A stretch of 64,000 bases of DNA from Apus apus (Eukaryota > Chordata > Aves > Apodiformes > Apodidae). Under the pieces are notes generated by a model. That model was not told where the DNA came from. It made no database searches and saw only the letters and a list, made by a program, of their open reading frames with translations. Position numbers and translations under genes: made by a program. Each line of letters begins with the position of its first letter. Position 1 is the first letter of the stretch. Positions 45,461 through 58,713 of the stretch are shown piece after piece. Location: assembly GCF_020740795.1 (NCBI RefSeq), contig NC_067286.1:1111990-1175989 (forward strand). Reading direction: 5' to 3'.

Positions 45461-46830
45461 ACGGCGGGAACATCGGGGGTGGCGGGAAAGCGGGGAGGAG
45501 GGGGGCTCCCGTCACTGCACCCCCGCGCCCTGCCCCACCGGACACCCCTCTCCGCCGCACAAGGGACCCGCGACCCCCGGGGGACCCTGTGCCACCCCCC
45601 TGGCCCCCCCCCCCCCCGGGTGGTGGGGGGCTCCGGAGGGCGGGCAGAGGGTCGGTGGGTGCCTGGGGAGGCAGGGTGGGGCTGGGAGACACTGAGAGGG
45701 GAGAAAAAGGTTGGGGGGGTGGGTGGATGGGAAGGGGGGTAGCAGGTGAGTGGGGGTCCCAGTGGGGTGGGGCTACCAGAATCGTACCAGGGGTTGGGGT
45801 ACCGGAGGGGTGGGGGATGCTGAGGGTGTACAGGGGGATAGGGGCACCAGGGGGTGGAGGTACCAGAATTGTACCCAGGGGGTGGGGGTACTGGTGAAGT
45901 GAGGGTACTGAAGGGGTGCCAGGGGGTGGGGGGCAACCATGGAGGAAGGGAATTACATTTATACATAATATATGTTTATACAACATAAGGACAAACAACA
46001 GCCCACAGAGAGATTTTCATTTCGAAAGGGTAAAGAGTGAACAAAATTCATACATTTGTTCAGCCCCTGCCCAGTTGAGGAGCATCACTTGGAAAAACAG
46101 AGGATTTCTGTAACTCAGAGGTGCAAAAAATTACCCCAAATTACCTCCCGGGTGGGGAGCCTGCCCGGCGGTGGGTGCAGCTCTCCCCTTCCCACCTCTG
46201 CTCCCTAAATACTTGATTCCCGACTTCTTTTTGACTCCCGGCTTCTGTATTTTCCCAGCTTCTTTCCTCCAGAGTGTCCCAGCCCCAGGGTACCAAAGCC
46301 CTGCAGAGTCTCCCCTGGGCCAGGGGTCCAGATGGAGCATCGACGAGGGTCCACGCTGCCCCCCAGCTCAGCTCTGGGGTGCAGGGAGACGTGTCCCCGG
46401 GACCAGGAAGGGAGAGTGGGGGGGTAAGTTGTGAGCTCCAACCACGGTAATGGGGGGACTGGTTACGTTGTGGGGTCAGCCCAAAATGGAGGGAGCAGGG
46501 GGGTCACCGTGGGAGAGCTCGGCCTTGGATGGGATGAGCTGGCCGGGATGGGGCGCAGGGAACCAGCGTGTCGGAGTTTTGGGGAACAGCAGGTGAGGTG
46601 AGAGGGGAGATGGGGGCCAAGTCTGAAGTGAAAAGGGGCGCGGTGGCAGCCCCGGTGCCCTATGAGGTGGGTTTGCCCTGGGCTGAGGGTGAGTTTGAGC
46701 ACCTCCGGAGCTGAAGGAGCCGGGGTCTCGCCCCTCTCCTCACCGGCACGGCCCCCGCCGTGTCTCCTCCGCAGCCCCCTCCTCTGGGGTAAGGCATGGA
46801 GGGGTCTCGGGTCCCATCCTGACACGCACC
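45460..46830. other. Intergenic and probable CABP2 3' UTR
   Basis: G-rich loose repeats (GGGGTGGGGGTACCAG variants) at about 45640-45930, then an AT-rich block at 45945-46110. The right half is likely the CABP2 3' untranslated region on the minus strand. No canonical AATAAA was found there and no coding sequence is supported. Confidence 0.45.
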
Positions 46831-48123
46831 TCAGCGTGACATCATCCGCACAAACTCTGCCAGGAAGCGGGGGGGGAGAATACATAACAAAACATCCCAA
46901 ATATTCCCGGTGGGGGGGACATTCCCACCCCCACCCCCCTCCCCATCTCCTAACCTTCAAAGTCCACCAGGCCGTCCCCGTTGATGTCCACATCCTTCAG
47001 GATCTCGTCCACCTCCCGGTAGTTGAGCTGCTGCCCCAGCAGCTTCCTCATGGCCTCCCGCAGCTCGGCCGTGCTGATCTGCCCGTCCCCGTTGGCGTCG
47101 AACTGTCACAGTCGGTCACAAAGCACACCCGGTTGGCCGAGGCCACCCCCCCCCCCACACACACACCCCTTGGCGTGCCAGCAACCTGAGCCACGCCTGC
47201 GCTGTCCCCACCGACCTGTCCCTGGTCCCCTCACCTCGCGGAAGGCGTCACGCAACTCCTTGATCCCGATCATGTCCGCCGTCTCCGCCAGCATCTTGGG
47301 GCCCATCAGCTCCACAAAGTCGTCAAAATCCACCTTGCCCCCGGCTGTGGGAGAAGCAGGGATGGGGATGGGGTGGAAATGTCACCAGAAGAGGGGGACA
47401 GGGATCCCCAGGGCCTTCTCCCCCCTGCCCCCCAGCACCTACTGATCTGCTGGGACAGCTCGATGAGCTCCATCTCGGTGGGCATGTAGCCCATGGTCCG
47501 CATGCACTCGCCTAGATCCTTGTAGCTGATGAATCCATCTCGATCCTTGTCGAATTCCCGGAAGGCCTGCTTCAGCTCTGGGGGGTGGAGGGGACGGACA
47601 CACACACACACACACACAGAGCATGGTGTCACCACCCACACTCCCTGAGGTGAACACCCCCCAGCCCCACGCCTGCTCACCTTCGATCTCTTCAGGCCGC
47701 AGCTCTCGGTCCTGGGATAAAGAGAAAGAGCCAATGGAAAGGTCCTCCTCTTAGGAATCCCACTCCAGACACCCCCCAAAAAGCCCAGGGGGTAATTTAA
47801 ACCCGGGGGGGGGGGGGGGGCACACAGAGGCACCTACCAGCTGGGTGATGGCGATGCTCTGCCGCAGGAAGATGCAGGCCGGCCCCACCAGCCCCTGCAG
47901 CACCGAATAGTTCTGCAGCGGGGGGGACTGCGCCGCTTCCCCCCCCCTCCTCGGGGTCCCCACCGCCAGGATTTGGGGACCCGGAGTGTGGCTTCCCATC
48001 CTGCGGGAAGAGCAGGCGTCAGCAGCAGGGGGGGGGGACACAAGCCGGGCCTTTCCCCCCGGCCCCCCCCGGGGTTATCCGTACCTTGGGGAGCCGCTCA
48101 GGGGTCTTGGTGCAGTTGCCCAT
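46831..48123 (-). CDS. CABP2: CABP2, calcium-binding protein 2 (calmodulin-like)
   Basis: Neuronal EF-hand regulator of Cav1 channels, needed for hair-cell signalling in mammals. The MGNC start at 48123 supplies an N-myristoylation glycine (exon about 48085-48123). Next comes a variable exon at about 47838-48000 ([20 protein letters not shown]), then 47682-47712 ([10 protein letters not shown]), 47443-47579 ([20 protein letters not shown]; canonical EF1), 47236-47344 ([20 protein letters not shown]; degenerate EF2), 46954-47103 ([35 protein letters not shown]3-EF4) and 46831-46859 (EFVRMMSR-stop). The upstream exon and position beside CDK2AP2 favour CABP2 over CABP1 or CABP4. Confidence 0.9.
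47597..47618. repeat. CA microsatellite in a CABP2 intron
   Basis: About eleven CA dinucleotides in the intron upstream of the EF1 exon. Confidence 0.9.
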
Positions 48124-48229
48124 GGCTGGGGGGCCCCCCCGCGCCGCAGGGCATGCCTGGCCCCGGGGGGGGCGGCTGGCGCGGTCCTGGGGGCTGCCCC
48201 GGGGGGGGTGAGAGCGGCCGTGGCTGCGC

Positions 48230-49298
48230 GGGGATTTGAGGTTTTTATGGAATATCTGAGGATATGCAGGGCAAGCGAGGGGGGGGGAGGCGAAGGAGGG
48301 GGGGCCGCGCCCGCGCACACACATAATCCCCCGGATTATTTCTTGCTCGGCCGCTCTGCTCCAGATGTGGGGAGCAGCCCAGCTGTTCCCCGGCCTCCCC
48401 GTGGGGGCACTCGGGATCCCCCGGCGCCCGCCGAGTCCCGCTGCTCTCCCCCGCCGCTCGTTACCTGCCTAAAACCGGGGGGCGACCGTGGCCCCGGCTC
48501 CTTGGTGGCCCATGGATGCTCTGAGGGGGGGACACCGCCACAGCTCAGCCGCCCAGGGACGCCAGCGGTGCTGGTGCTGCCCTGTCCCCCGAGCCGCGGG
48601 GCTGGACACAGGCGGCGGGTGCCCCGTTTACCGGGGCCGTGCAGGCACGGGGCTCTCCGGCGCGGGGGGGTGGAGGGGCTGCCGCTGCCCCGCCGCTGGG
48701 GCCCGCGGAGCAGAAGGAACATGCTGCCCGCCGCCCCTTCCCGCCACCGGCTCCCACTCCCTCTCCGCACCCCCGGCGGGGGAAACCGGATCCCTGGGGC
48801 CCGCCGCCGCCGGTCGCCCCGGCCCCGCGCCCTCGTCGGGACGAGGCCAGCGCCGGCGGGGGTGAACGTGCCCCCCGGGCGCGGGGAGGGGGAGAGGCGG
48901 GGGTGGGGCAGGAGCCGGGGGGTGCAAGGGGGATGGGCGGGGGGGCCCCGCATGGTGCCGGGGGGGGGGAGCGGGGCGCCCCGGGGGGTCCCGGGGAGGG
49001 GGGAGCGGGGGGGGTCCGGTTACAGCGCCCGAAACCCGAGCCGCGCCGAGCACGTGGCAGCGCGGGCCCGCCTGGCCCCGCCCCCAGGGTTTAGCCACGC
49101 CCCCGCCGCGGCCTGACCACGCCCCCCCGCAGCATCGCTCCGCCCCCTTCTTTGTGACCACGCCCCCTTTCCCGCGGGCCGTCCCCTCACCGCCGGCGCT
49201 CGCTGTTGTCGTCACCGGCGGCGCGACGCGGCGGGGGCGCCTGAAGGTGACGGTGGTGCCGGTGCCGCCGGTGCCCGCCCCCGGTGTCCGCCCCCGGT
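48230..49298 (+). promoter_or_regulatory. NDUFV1: CpG-rich spacer and NDUFV1 promoter
   Basis: GC-dense spacer between divergent CABP2 and NDUFV1 with no supported gene. The last 230 bases hold repeated CCACGCCCCC/GCCCCGCCCCC boxes (about 49075-49170), Sp/KLF-type sites suited to a housekeeping promoter. No glutathione transferase exon is visible, although GSTP1 sits between these genes in human. Confidence 0.5.
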
Positions 49299-51747
<2,449 letters not shown>

Positions 51748-51857
51748 GGAGCTGGTGGTGACCCCCCCCCTGCCCTTTCCCTCCTTTTGGGGGGGGGCTT
51801 CTTGGGGGTGAGGGGCTTCTGGTAGCAGTGGAGGGGGGAGCCACGGCGGGGGTCCTC

Positions 51858-51863
51858 AATAAA
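51858..51863 (+). terminator. NDUFV1: NDUFV1 AATAAA polyadenylation signal
   Basis: AATAAA 110 bases after the stop codon, followed by a TGTG-containing stretch. Confidence 0.8.
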
Positions 51864-51869
51864 CGCTGC

Positions 51870-52405
51870 TGTGCCGACAGGCTCCTTGCTCTGCTGGAGG
51901 GGGGGGCGGGAAGGGACTGAGGGGGGGCTGGGGGGGGGGGTCGTGCCCTCCTGGAGCTCCAAGGGATCTCACATGGACTCTGTTCCTGCCTTCCCTGCAG
52001 CTGGAGATCCTCAGGGATCTCTCCAGGGATCTCTGGGTCCTGACCACCCACCCCTGGAGCAGGGGATCCCCAGGGATCGGATGGGGGGGGGCAGATCCCC
52101 CAACCAGCTTCAGGATACCCCCCCCTCCCAGCGGGGAGAGCCTGGTTTTCCCACAAGGCCCCACATCCCTTCTGCGGGGCAGTCCCCCTGCCCCGTGCTG
52201 CCAGCACCAGAGCCCCGCCCTGTGGCACAACTTGCAGCAAAAGTGGCTCAAAACACAACTTTGTTTTACTAAATCCCAGCATGTGACATCGCCCGTGGGC
52301 TCCTGGAGCCCGGTGGGCAGCAGCACCCACGGTGGTGGTGGTAGGGGGGCAGTCCCCCCCATGGATGAGCTCCAGCTGTACTTGCTCCCCCCATCCCCCC
52401 CTGGC
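51870..52405. other. Convergent intergenic and NUDT8 3' UTR
   Basis: Space between the NDUFV1 polyadenylation signal and the NUDT8 stop. On the minus strand an AGTAAA variant at about 52264-52269 could end NUDT8. No gene is supported. Confidence 0.4.
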
Positions 52406-53882
52406 TCAGGCGGGGGGGCTGCGTCCCGGCACGTGGGTCTTCCTGCGGTACCGTCCCGGTGCCAGCAGCTCCAGGAGGAGCTCGGTGACAATGGCCGTGA
52501 GGCCCCAGACGCGGTGGGGCCCGTGGAGGAAGACGGGCAGGGTGTACCCGTAGCGACCCGCGGCGGCGGCACGGAAGTGGGTGTAGCCCTGGTTGTCCTC
52601 CCGCAGGAGGTGGTCCAGGGGCAGGGTGAAGACCTCCTCCACCTGCCCGGGGTTGGAGGTGACAAGGGACAGCTGCCACGGGGGCACCCGGAGAGATGGG
52701 GATGGGGGTGCTGGTTGTGTTCCCCTGCGCCCCCCCCCCCCCCCCCGGGGTCGCTCACCTCGTCGGGGTTGGGGGTCAGTGTCAAGTCCTCCAAAGGGCC
52801 CAGGTTGGCCACCACGGGAGCCACTAGCTGTCCCTGCTGGGAGAGGCATCAGCAAGGGACAAGGGGGACAGTCCTGCACCCCCCCCCCATCCATAGTGCC
52901 AACCACTCACCTTCCCACACACACACGCAGCACCAGACACCCTGTGCCCACCCTGACACCCACTGTGTCACCCAGCACCCTCTGCAGATGGTGCCCTATG
53001 TCCCTGTCACCCTGCACCCCTGGCACCTGTGTCCCCAACATCCAATCTCCTCGGTGGCCCCACTCTCTGGATGCCCTGCCCCAGCCCCCCCCCCCCCATG
53101 CCCACCCTGGCACCAACCCTGTGTCACCCAACACCCCCCTCACCTGCAGCCAGTACCCCGTGTCACTGTCACCTGTGCCTTGTGTCCCTGTCACCCAAAT
53201 CCCTGACTTGTGTCCCTCCCACCTGTATCCCTGTCACCCGTGTCCCTGTGGCATGTTTTCCTATGCCTTGTGTCCCTGTCCCTGTTGCCTGTGTCCCCAC
53301 CACCCATGTCTCTGTGCCCTATGTCCCTGCCACTCGTGTCCCTGCCAACCTGCCCTTGTGCCCTTGTCACCTCATGTCCTTGTCACCCGTGTCCTCGGTG
53401 TCCCAGCCGCTCCGTGCCCCCGAGCCCCCCCCGCCCCGCCGCCCCCGGTGCCGGTACCCGGTCGGGCAGGGTCCGCAGCTGTCCCCAGACACTCGCTGCC
53501 CGCACTTCCAGCCCCAGCTCCTCCCGCGTCTCCCGCAGCGCCGTGGCCACCGCGTCCGTGTCCGCCGGGTCCCGCCGCCCCCCGGGGAAGCTGTAAAAAG
53601 GGGTAACGGCACCGCCGGGCCCTTCTTCTCCACCCCCCCCCGCCTCGGTCCCGTTCCCAACCGCCGGTACCTGACGTCCCCGCTGTGGGGCCCGCCCAGG
53701 CGGCGGGACCGGAGGGTGAAGAGCAAGGCGGGGCGACCCCGCACCGAGCACAGCGGCACCAGCACCGCCGCCGCCACCGCCGCCGCCCGGGATCTCCCCG
53801 CCGCCGCCGCCAGCCGCGCCCGGCACCGCTGCTCGTTGCTGGGGCTCAGGAACCCCCCCCCGCCCGGGTCCGGGTCCGACAT
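52406..53882 (-). CDS. NUDT8: NUDT8, mitochondrial Nudix hydrolase 8
   Basis: Nudix hydrolase; the mammalian enzyme acts on CoA species in mitochondria. Start at 53882 (MSDPDPGGGGFLSPSNEQRC). The first exon includes VAAAVLVPLCSVRGRPALLF and ends with GGPHSGDVR. The next begins FPGGRRDPADTDAVATALRE and continues TREELGLEV, giving the RE..EE.G Nudix core. A small exon carries QGQLVAPVVANLGPLEDLTL to NPDE. The last exon, 52406-52642, begins VEEVF after a GGGCAG acceptor and includes NQGYTHFRAAAAGRYGYTLP, VFLHGPHRVWGLTAIVTELL and a short tail ending RSPPA. Length is about 215-220 residues, close to mammalian NUDT8. A large repeat fills the intron at 52920-53395. Confidence 0.9.
52920..53395. repeat. 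TGTCCCTGTCACC tandem repeat in a NUDT8 intron
   Basis: Degenerate repeat of CCTGTGTCCCTGTCACC-type units over about 470 bp, strongest at 53180-53395. Confidence 0.75.
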
Positions 53883-54109
53883 GGCGAAGCACCGGGGGGA
53901 GGGAAGAAGGGACGGACCGGCCGCCCCTGGCACCGCCTCCGCGGGACCGCCCCCGGGAGCAGCGCGGGACACGGCCCCGGGAAGCGGGGAACGGGAGGGG
54001 CCGGGGGGGGCGGAGAAGGGAACGGGCACGGGGGGGAAAACGGAACCGCCGGGTGGGGGGGATGGAGCCCCTGAGAGGGGTGCAAAACCCCAGCACTGGG
54101 TGGGCAACA

Positions 54110-54275
54110 GCCCCTGCCAAGTGTGCAACCCCCTCACCGGGTGTGCAACAGCCCCCCCAGGTGTGCAACCCCCCTACACCAGGTGTGCAAACCCCCTACA
54201 CCAGGTGTGCAAACCCCCTCAGCAGGTGTGCAAACCCCTCCCCCCTCCAGCTGCACAACCCTGCAGCCAGCTGTG
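54110..54275. repeat. Minisatellite of about 22 bp upstream of NUDT8
   Basis: About seven to eight units of CAGGTGTGCAACCCCCTACAC variants between the NUDT8 start and MTCH2. Confidence 0.85.
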
Positions 54276-54889
54276 CCACCCTCTGAGGGGGTGTACGACC
54301 CCCCTGCCACCACCTTTCCCCACCCCAGAGGTGCCACCGTCCCTCTCCCTGTCACCAGCCCCACGTCCCTTCATGGTGCCTGGGAGGGGGAGAATCGATC
54401 CTATCTCTGCCCCTGAGAGGGGAAACTGAGGCACTGAAAAGGGGGGAGAAACTGAGGCACGGGGAAATGGGGGAGGAAAACTGAGGCACGGGAAAGGGGG
54501 GAGGCCCAGGGCAGCACTCTCCTCCCAGGGCCCTGCCACCCCCCTATAATTATCCCCAGCCCCCAACCCCAGAGGTGACAGGGTGACACATCTGTGACAT
54601 TTGTACAGGGCCTTTCAACCAAGGGGTTGGTTCCAAGGGACACACACACACGCAGTTCCAGGCGCCTCCATCTCCCAGGGGGGATTTTCCTCTGTCGAAA
54701 CCGGGTCCGAGGCCGGGAAAAGGCTCCCGGCAGGAATTCTGTGGGCGCACAGACTGGACACACTCCCCTTTGTCTCTCAGCATTATGTGATTTAAAAAAA
54801 AAAAAAATAACACAACTGTATAGAAATCACCACTCGCTCGTCATTCCTTCCTTCCAGATCCCAAAAAACTCCCGCTCCCGGCTCCGGCC
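54276..54889. other. Intergenic, MTCH2 3' side
   Basis: Short repeats of GGGAAACTGAGGCAC at about 54418-54505 and an A13 run at 54794-54806. The right part is probably MTCH2 3' UTR. No gene is supported. Confidence 0.4.
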
Positions 54890-57859
54890 TCAGCGGAACC
54901 TCCTCTCGTCCCACACGTAGCGCTTCCCTGTGGGCACCTTGCGGAAAAACAGGCTGTTCCCTCGGCTCATGTTGCCCTGGAAGGGGGGAGATGGTCACCA
55001 CCAGCTGAGTGGGGGTTGCCCCCAGCCCTGCTGTGGCCCCCTTGGGGCTCCCAGATGGCTCTTCCCTGCACCCGTGCAGCATTCCCGGTGCATCTCAGCA
55101 GTATTCCCGGTGCATCCCAGCAGTATTCCCAGTTCCAGCCACTTACCTCCCTGTGCAGCTGGCTCCAGCAATCCAGCCAAGAGTCATAGGTGGGTGCATA
55201 GGGGAGGAGACCCCCGGCCAGCCTGGGGAAAGGAAGGGAGATCCCACAGGAATTATTTCCATCCAGGACCCATCCCCTCCACAGCTCCGCGCTGGGCTGA
55301 CCCCCAGGATGGCTGGTGACCATCTCAGGGCCCACCCCATACACCCCCCCCATCACAGCCCAATGACCCCCCAGTGAGCTTGAAAGCTCTTTGCCAAGCA
55401 GGAGCTTCAGGAAGGTGGTTCTGGGAGTGGATCTGGGATGGGGGGACCCGGTGGGAGGTCCCTGCAGCCCCCCTGGACTCACCCGCAGTTATTCACGGCC
55501 ATCAGGTTGGAGACCAGCACGAAGGGGTAGGTCAGTATGCTGGCAAAAAACTGCAAGGGAGAGGGGGTGCTGCTCAGCAGCAGCACACCAGGATGCCCCG
55601 CCCTGCTCCCCAGAATATCCCTCAGGAATGCCGGGAGGAATCCCTGTCCCCCAGGCTCCGTGGGAAGGAGCCACACGCCCTGGCCGTACTCACTCCGGTG
55701 ACAGCCTGGGAGTAGCTCTTCATCTCAGTCATGGCAGAGACCTGTGGGAGGAGAAAAGCCACCATCAGCCCCCAGGTGGTCACCTCCAAGTCCCCTCTGG
55801 AACACTCCCTGTCCCTCCCCAGCCCTCCCAGGCTCCCCCCAGCTCAGCCCGTACCCCGTTCTCCAGCGCGTACGTGTTGATGAGGTAGGCCAGCATGTTG
55901 CAGAGCCAGAGGGAGAGGATGTCCCCGAGGAGCCGGGGGACGAGGCCGCTGCAAGAGAAGAGGGAATGTCAGCCTGGGGTGGATCCGGATCCAGCTGCAC
56001 GGAGACCTGGGAATGGCTGGGAAACGGGAGGGGAAGGGCCAGCTGGGAACACACGGAGCGGATCCAACCTCTCCCTCCAGCCGCTGGTCCCGGGGAGGGG
56101 TCACCCCACTTTTGCTGACTTAATGTCACCCTAGGAGGCAGGGCCCTTGCTGGATCCATGCCAAGAAGACCCTCAGGGAGGGAACGAGGAGCAACACCTA
56201 CAGATTTTGGGCAGAGACCCCCCTGCTGTGCCCCCAGCACTCACGCAAAGAAGCCAAGGATGCCTTCTTCCCGGTAAATGGTGGTGAAGGCGCTTAGTGT
56301 CCCACTGGGCAGGGGAGGAAGAGAGAGAAGAGTGGGGGGTGGGGGGCCTGGCAGGCAGGCAGCGCCCCCCCCCAGCCCCCTAACCCCCCCCTACTGCCCC
56401 CTGAGCCCTTCCCAGCCCCCTAAACCCCCCCTGCAGCCCCCCACCCTGTACCTGTACTTGGTCTCCCGACCGATGAACTGCACCATACAGCGCAGGGTGA
56501 TCACTGCGGGCAGAGATGGGGGGGTCAAGGGGGGGGGCACAGGGACACCCCAGGGTGACACGGGGTGGGGGGGGACAGGAACCTGTCACCCCCGGGGTCA
56601 CCAGACCTGGCACACAGCAGCTGCAGGGAGGGGGTCACCTACCGTGGAAGGGGTGGGTGATGAGGGTGGCGGCCGAGCGAGCGACCATCTCCCGGGAGGT
56701 CTGGGGAGAAACGGGCTGTCAGGGGAGGGGGGGGCACACCCCAAGCCCCCCCATCCCAGCAGACCCCAGCACCCTCCTCCTCACCTCCTTGAGGACCTGC
56801 TCCAGGGAGGCCACCTGCTCCTTCTTGCTGGATCCAGGCTAGAGAGGGAAGGAAGAGTTAGGAGGGGAAGAGCCCGCCCAAGAAGGCCCCGCACCCTCCA
56901 CACACCCCCCAAAAAGGATCTGTGTGTCTGTCCCCCAGTCGGCAGCCCCCAGACCCACACCCTGACCCCCCGGAGCCCTCAGTGCTGTGGGGTTGTCCCA
57001 GGGGGGGCACTTGGTGCTGGGGAGACTCTGCCAGCAAGAGGGATGGAGGAAGGGAGAGACAGGAAAAGAGAGAGGGAAGGAGAGACGGAGAGAGGAAGAG
57101 ATAGAGGGGAAAAGAGAGAGATGGAGAGGGAGGGAAGAAAGGAAAGAAAGATGGAGAGGCAGGGATGGAGAAAAGGAGGAAGAGAGAGAGCAGAAAATGG
57201 AGGGAGTGGAAGGGAGGAAGGGAGGACACAGCCTGGCACCCACCTCAGCCTGCTCAGCCTCCTGGTACTGCTGGGAAGGAAAGGGCCGGGGTGAGCGGGG
57301 CCGGGGGGGCCCAGCGGGCAGCCCGGGGGTCCCGCGGGCAGAGCCCCCCCCGGGGCCGGCGGGCCCGTCCCTCCCCCCGGTACCTGCAGCACTTTGCTGT
57401 GCACGACGGTGCCGATGGCGCTGGAGCAGAGGCGGGGGGGCCAGGCCTTTGAAGAGCCCCGCTTTCCCGTCCACCTTGACGATGTGCTTGGCTGGGGACA
57501 GCGGGGACGTGTCACGGCCCCGGGGGGCCACGTCACGTCACGTCCCGCCACCCGGGGGGACCCCCCAGGCGGGGCGGGGGGCGCGGACTCACCGTAGGCG
57601 AAGAGGCCGGGCAGCTGGTAGACCTGGCGCCCGAAGATGTTCCTCCCCAGGGTGGGCGGCAGCGGCTCGTAACCCACCTGCGGCGGGGACAGGAGGCCCT
57701 TGCAGCCGGCACCGGGCCCGCCGGCCACCGCCCCCACCCCCGCCGCCCTCCGTTACCGGCTGCCCACCTTACCTGCACCAGCACCTTCACGTACATGAGG
57801 GGCTGCGAGAGCACCGTGAGCCCCGAGCCCAGCAGCACCTGCGAGGCCGCGTCCGCCAT
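54890..57859 (-). CDS. MTCH2: MTCH2, mitochondrial carrier homologue 2
   Basis: Outer-membrane insertase of the SLC25-like fold; BID receptor in mammals. Start 57859 (MADAASQVLLGSGLTVLSQP). About thirteen exons follow: 57591-57680 (NIFGRQVYQLPGLFAY), 57384-57491, 57246-57274, 56784-56838, 56640-56700 (REMVARSAATLITHPFH), 56455-56503, 56245-56306 (YREEGILGFFA), 55857-55948 (GLVPRLLGDILSLWLCNMLA), 55693-55740, 55485-55551 (SILTYPFVLVSNLMAVNNCG), 55147-55222 and 54890-54976 (RGNSLFFRKVPTGKRYVWDE). The exon at 57384-57491 reads AKHIVKVDGKAGLFKGLAP, then goes out of frame at the G7 run 57434-57440. One base fewer restores the family sequence RLCSSAIGTVVHSKVLQ. I treat this as a likely consensus error in an otherwise intact gene. 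Confidence 0.95.
57036..57226. repeat. Polypurine (GA-rich) tract in an MTCH2 intron
   Basis: About 190 bases almost wholly of A and G on the plus strand (GGAAGGGAGAGACAGGAAAA, GAGAGATGGAGAGGGAGGGA). Mirror-like purine tracts of this kind can form triplex DNA. Confidence 0.85.
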
Positions 57860-58380
57860 GCTGCCGCCCCGGCCCCACGGCCCCCGAAGGACACCGCCGC
57901 CGCCGCCGCCGCTTCCGCTTCCGCCCTTCCCGGTACTTCCGGCGCTCCCGCTAAGCACTTCCGGTCGGAGTGGAGGGGCGGGGTGGCCCCCGCGGGGTTA
58001 CCGGGGCAACGGGCGGGGGGGGGACACACACCGTGGGGACAGGGCCTGAGGCGTCGCCATGGCAACGGGGCCTGAGGCTCTGCCGCGGCCTGCGGGCCCG
58101 GGGCGGGACGGGGCCCGAGGGGTCGTCGCGGCGACAGTGACCTCGCGGCCTGTGGCACCAGCGGGTCCCGCAGGGCCCGCGGCCCGGCCGTGCGGGCGGG
58201 GCAGCCCCGGGCCCGGCGCGGGGAGCAGGCGGCACCGGCGGGGCACCGGGCGGCTTTGATCCCGGGCGCAGGCGCGGCAGCGCGGGGCGGCGGGGGCCGA
58301 GGCCCTGCCGGGCCCGGGGAGGGGGGGCCGGGCCCCTCGGGCAGCCGCCGCCTGGACGCTCCGCTGCCGGGATGAGCTTG
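57860..58380 (-). promoter_or_regulatory. MTCH2: MTCH2 CpG-island promoter with RFX X-boxes
   Basis: CpG-rich sequence upstream of the MTCH2 ATG. ETS-type CTTCCGG/ACTTCCGG sites occur near 57911-57962. Two X-box palindromes are present: GTTACCGGGGCAAC (57997-58010) and GTCGCCATGGCAAC (58053-58066). Both fit the RFX consensus with a two-base spacer. Confidence 0.5.
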
Positions 58381-58713
58381 TGCTGCCTCCCGGGGCCCTG
58401 TCCCGGGAGGAATCCCCGGCGGTGCCGCGGCGGAGGGTGCTCGGCCGAAGGGGTGGCACCGACCTCGTGCCGCCATCCCGCCGAGCCCGCCCCGCGGTGA
58501 CACGGCGACCAGCCCCGGCCCCAGCCGTGCCGGGAAGGGCCCCGCTGGAGCTGGCTCCGGGCTGAGCTGGCGGCTGCTGCTGGGGCCTGGGGGACCCCGG
58601 TCCGGCCTGGGGGGGCTGGCAGAAAAAGGGGTGATCCTGCTGGCACCGGGCTGGGACAGCACTGGGGACAAGCGTCCCTCCAGAGCTGTCCCCTCTGGGA
58701 ACGGGGGGACCCC

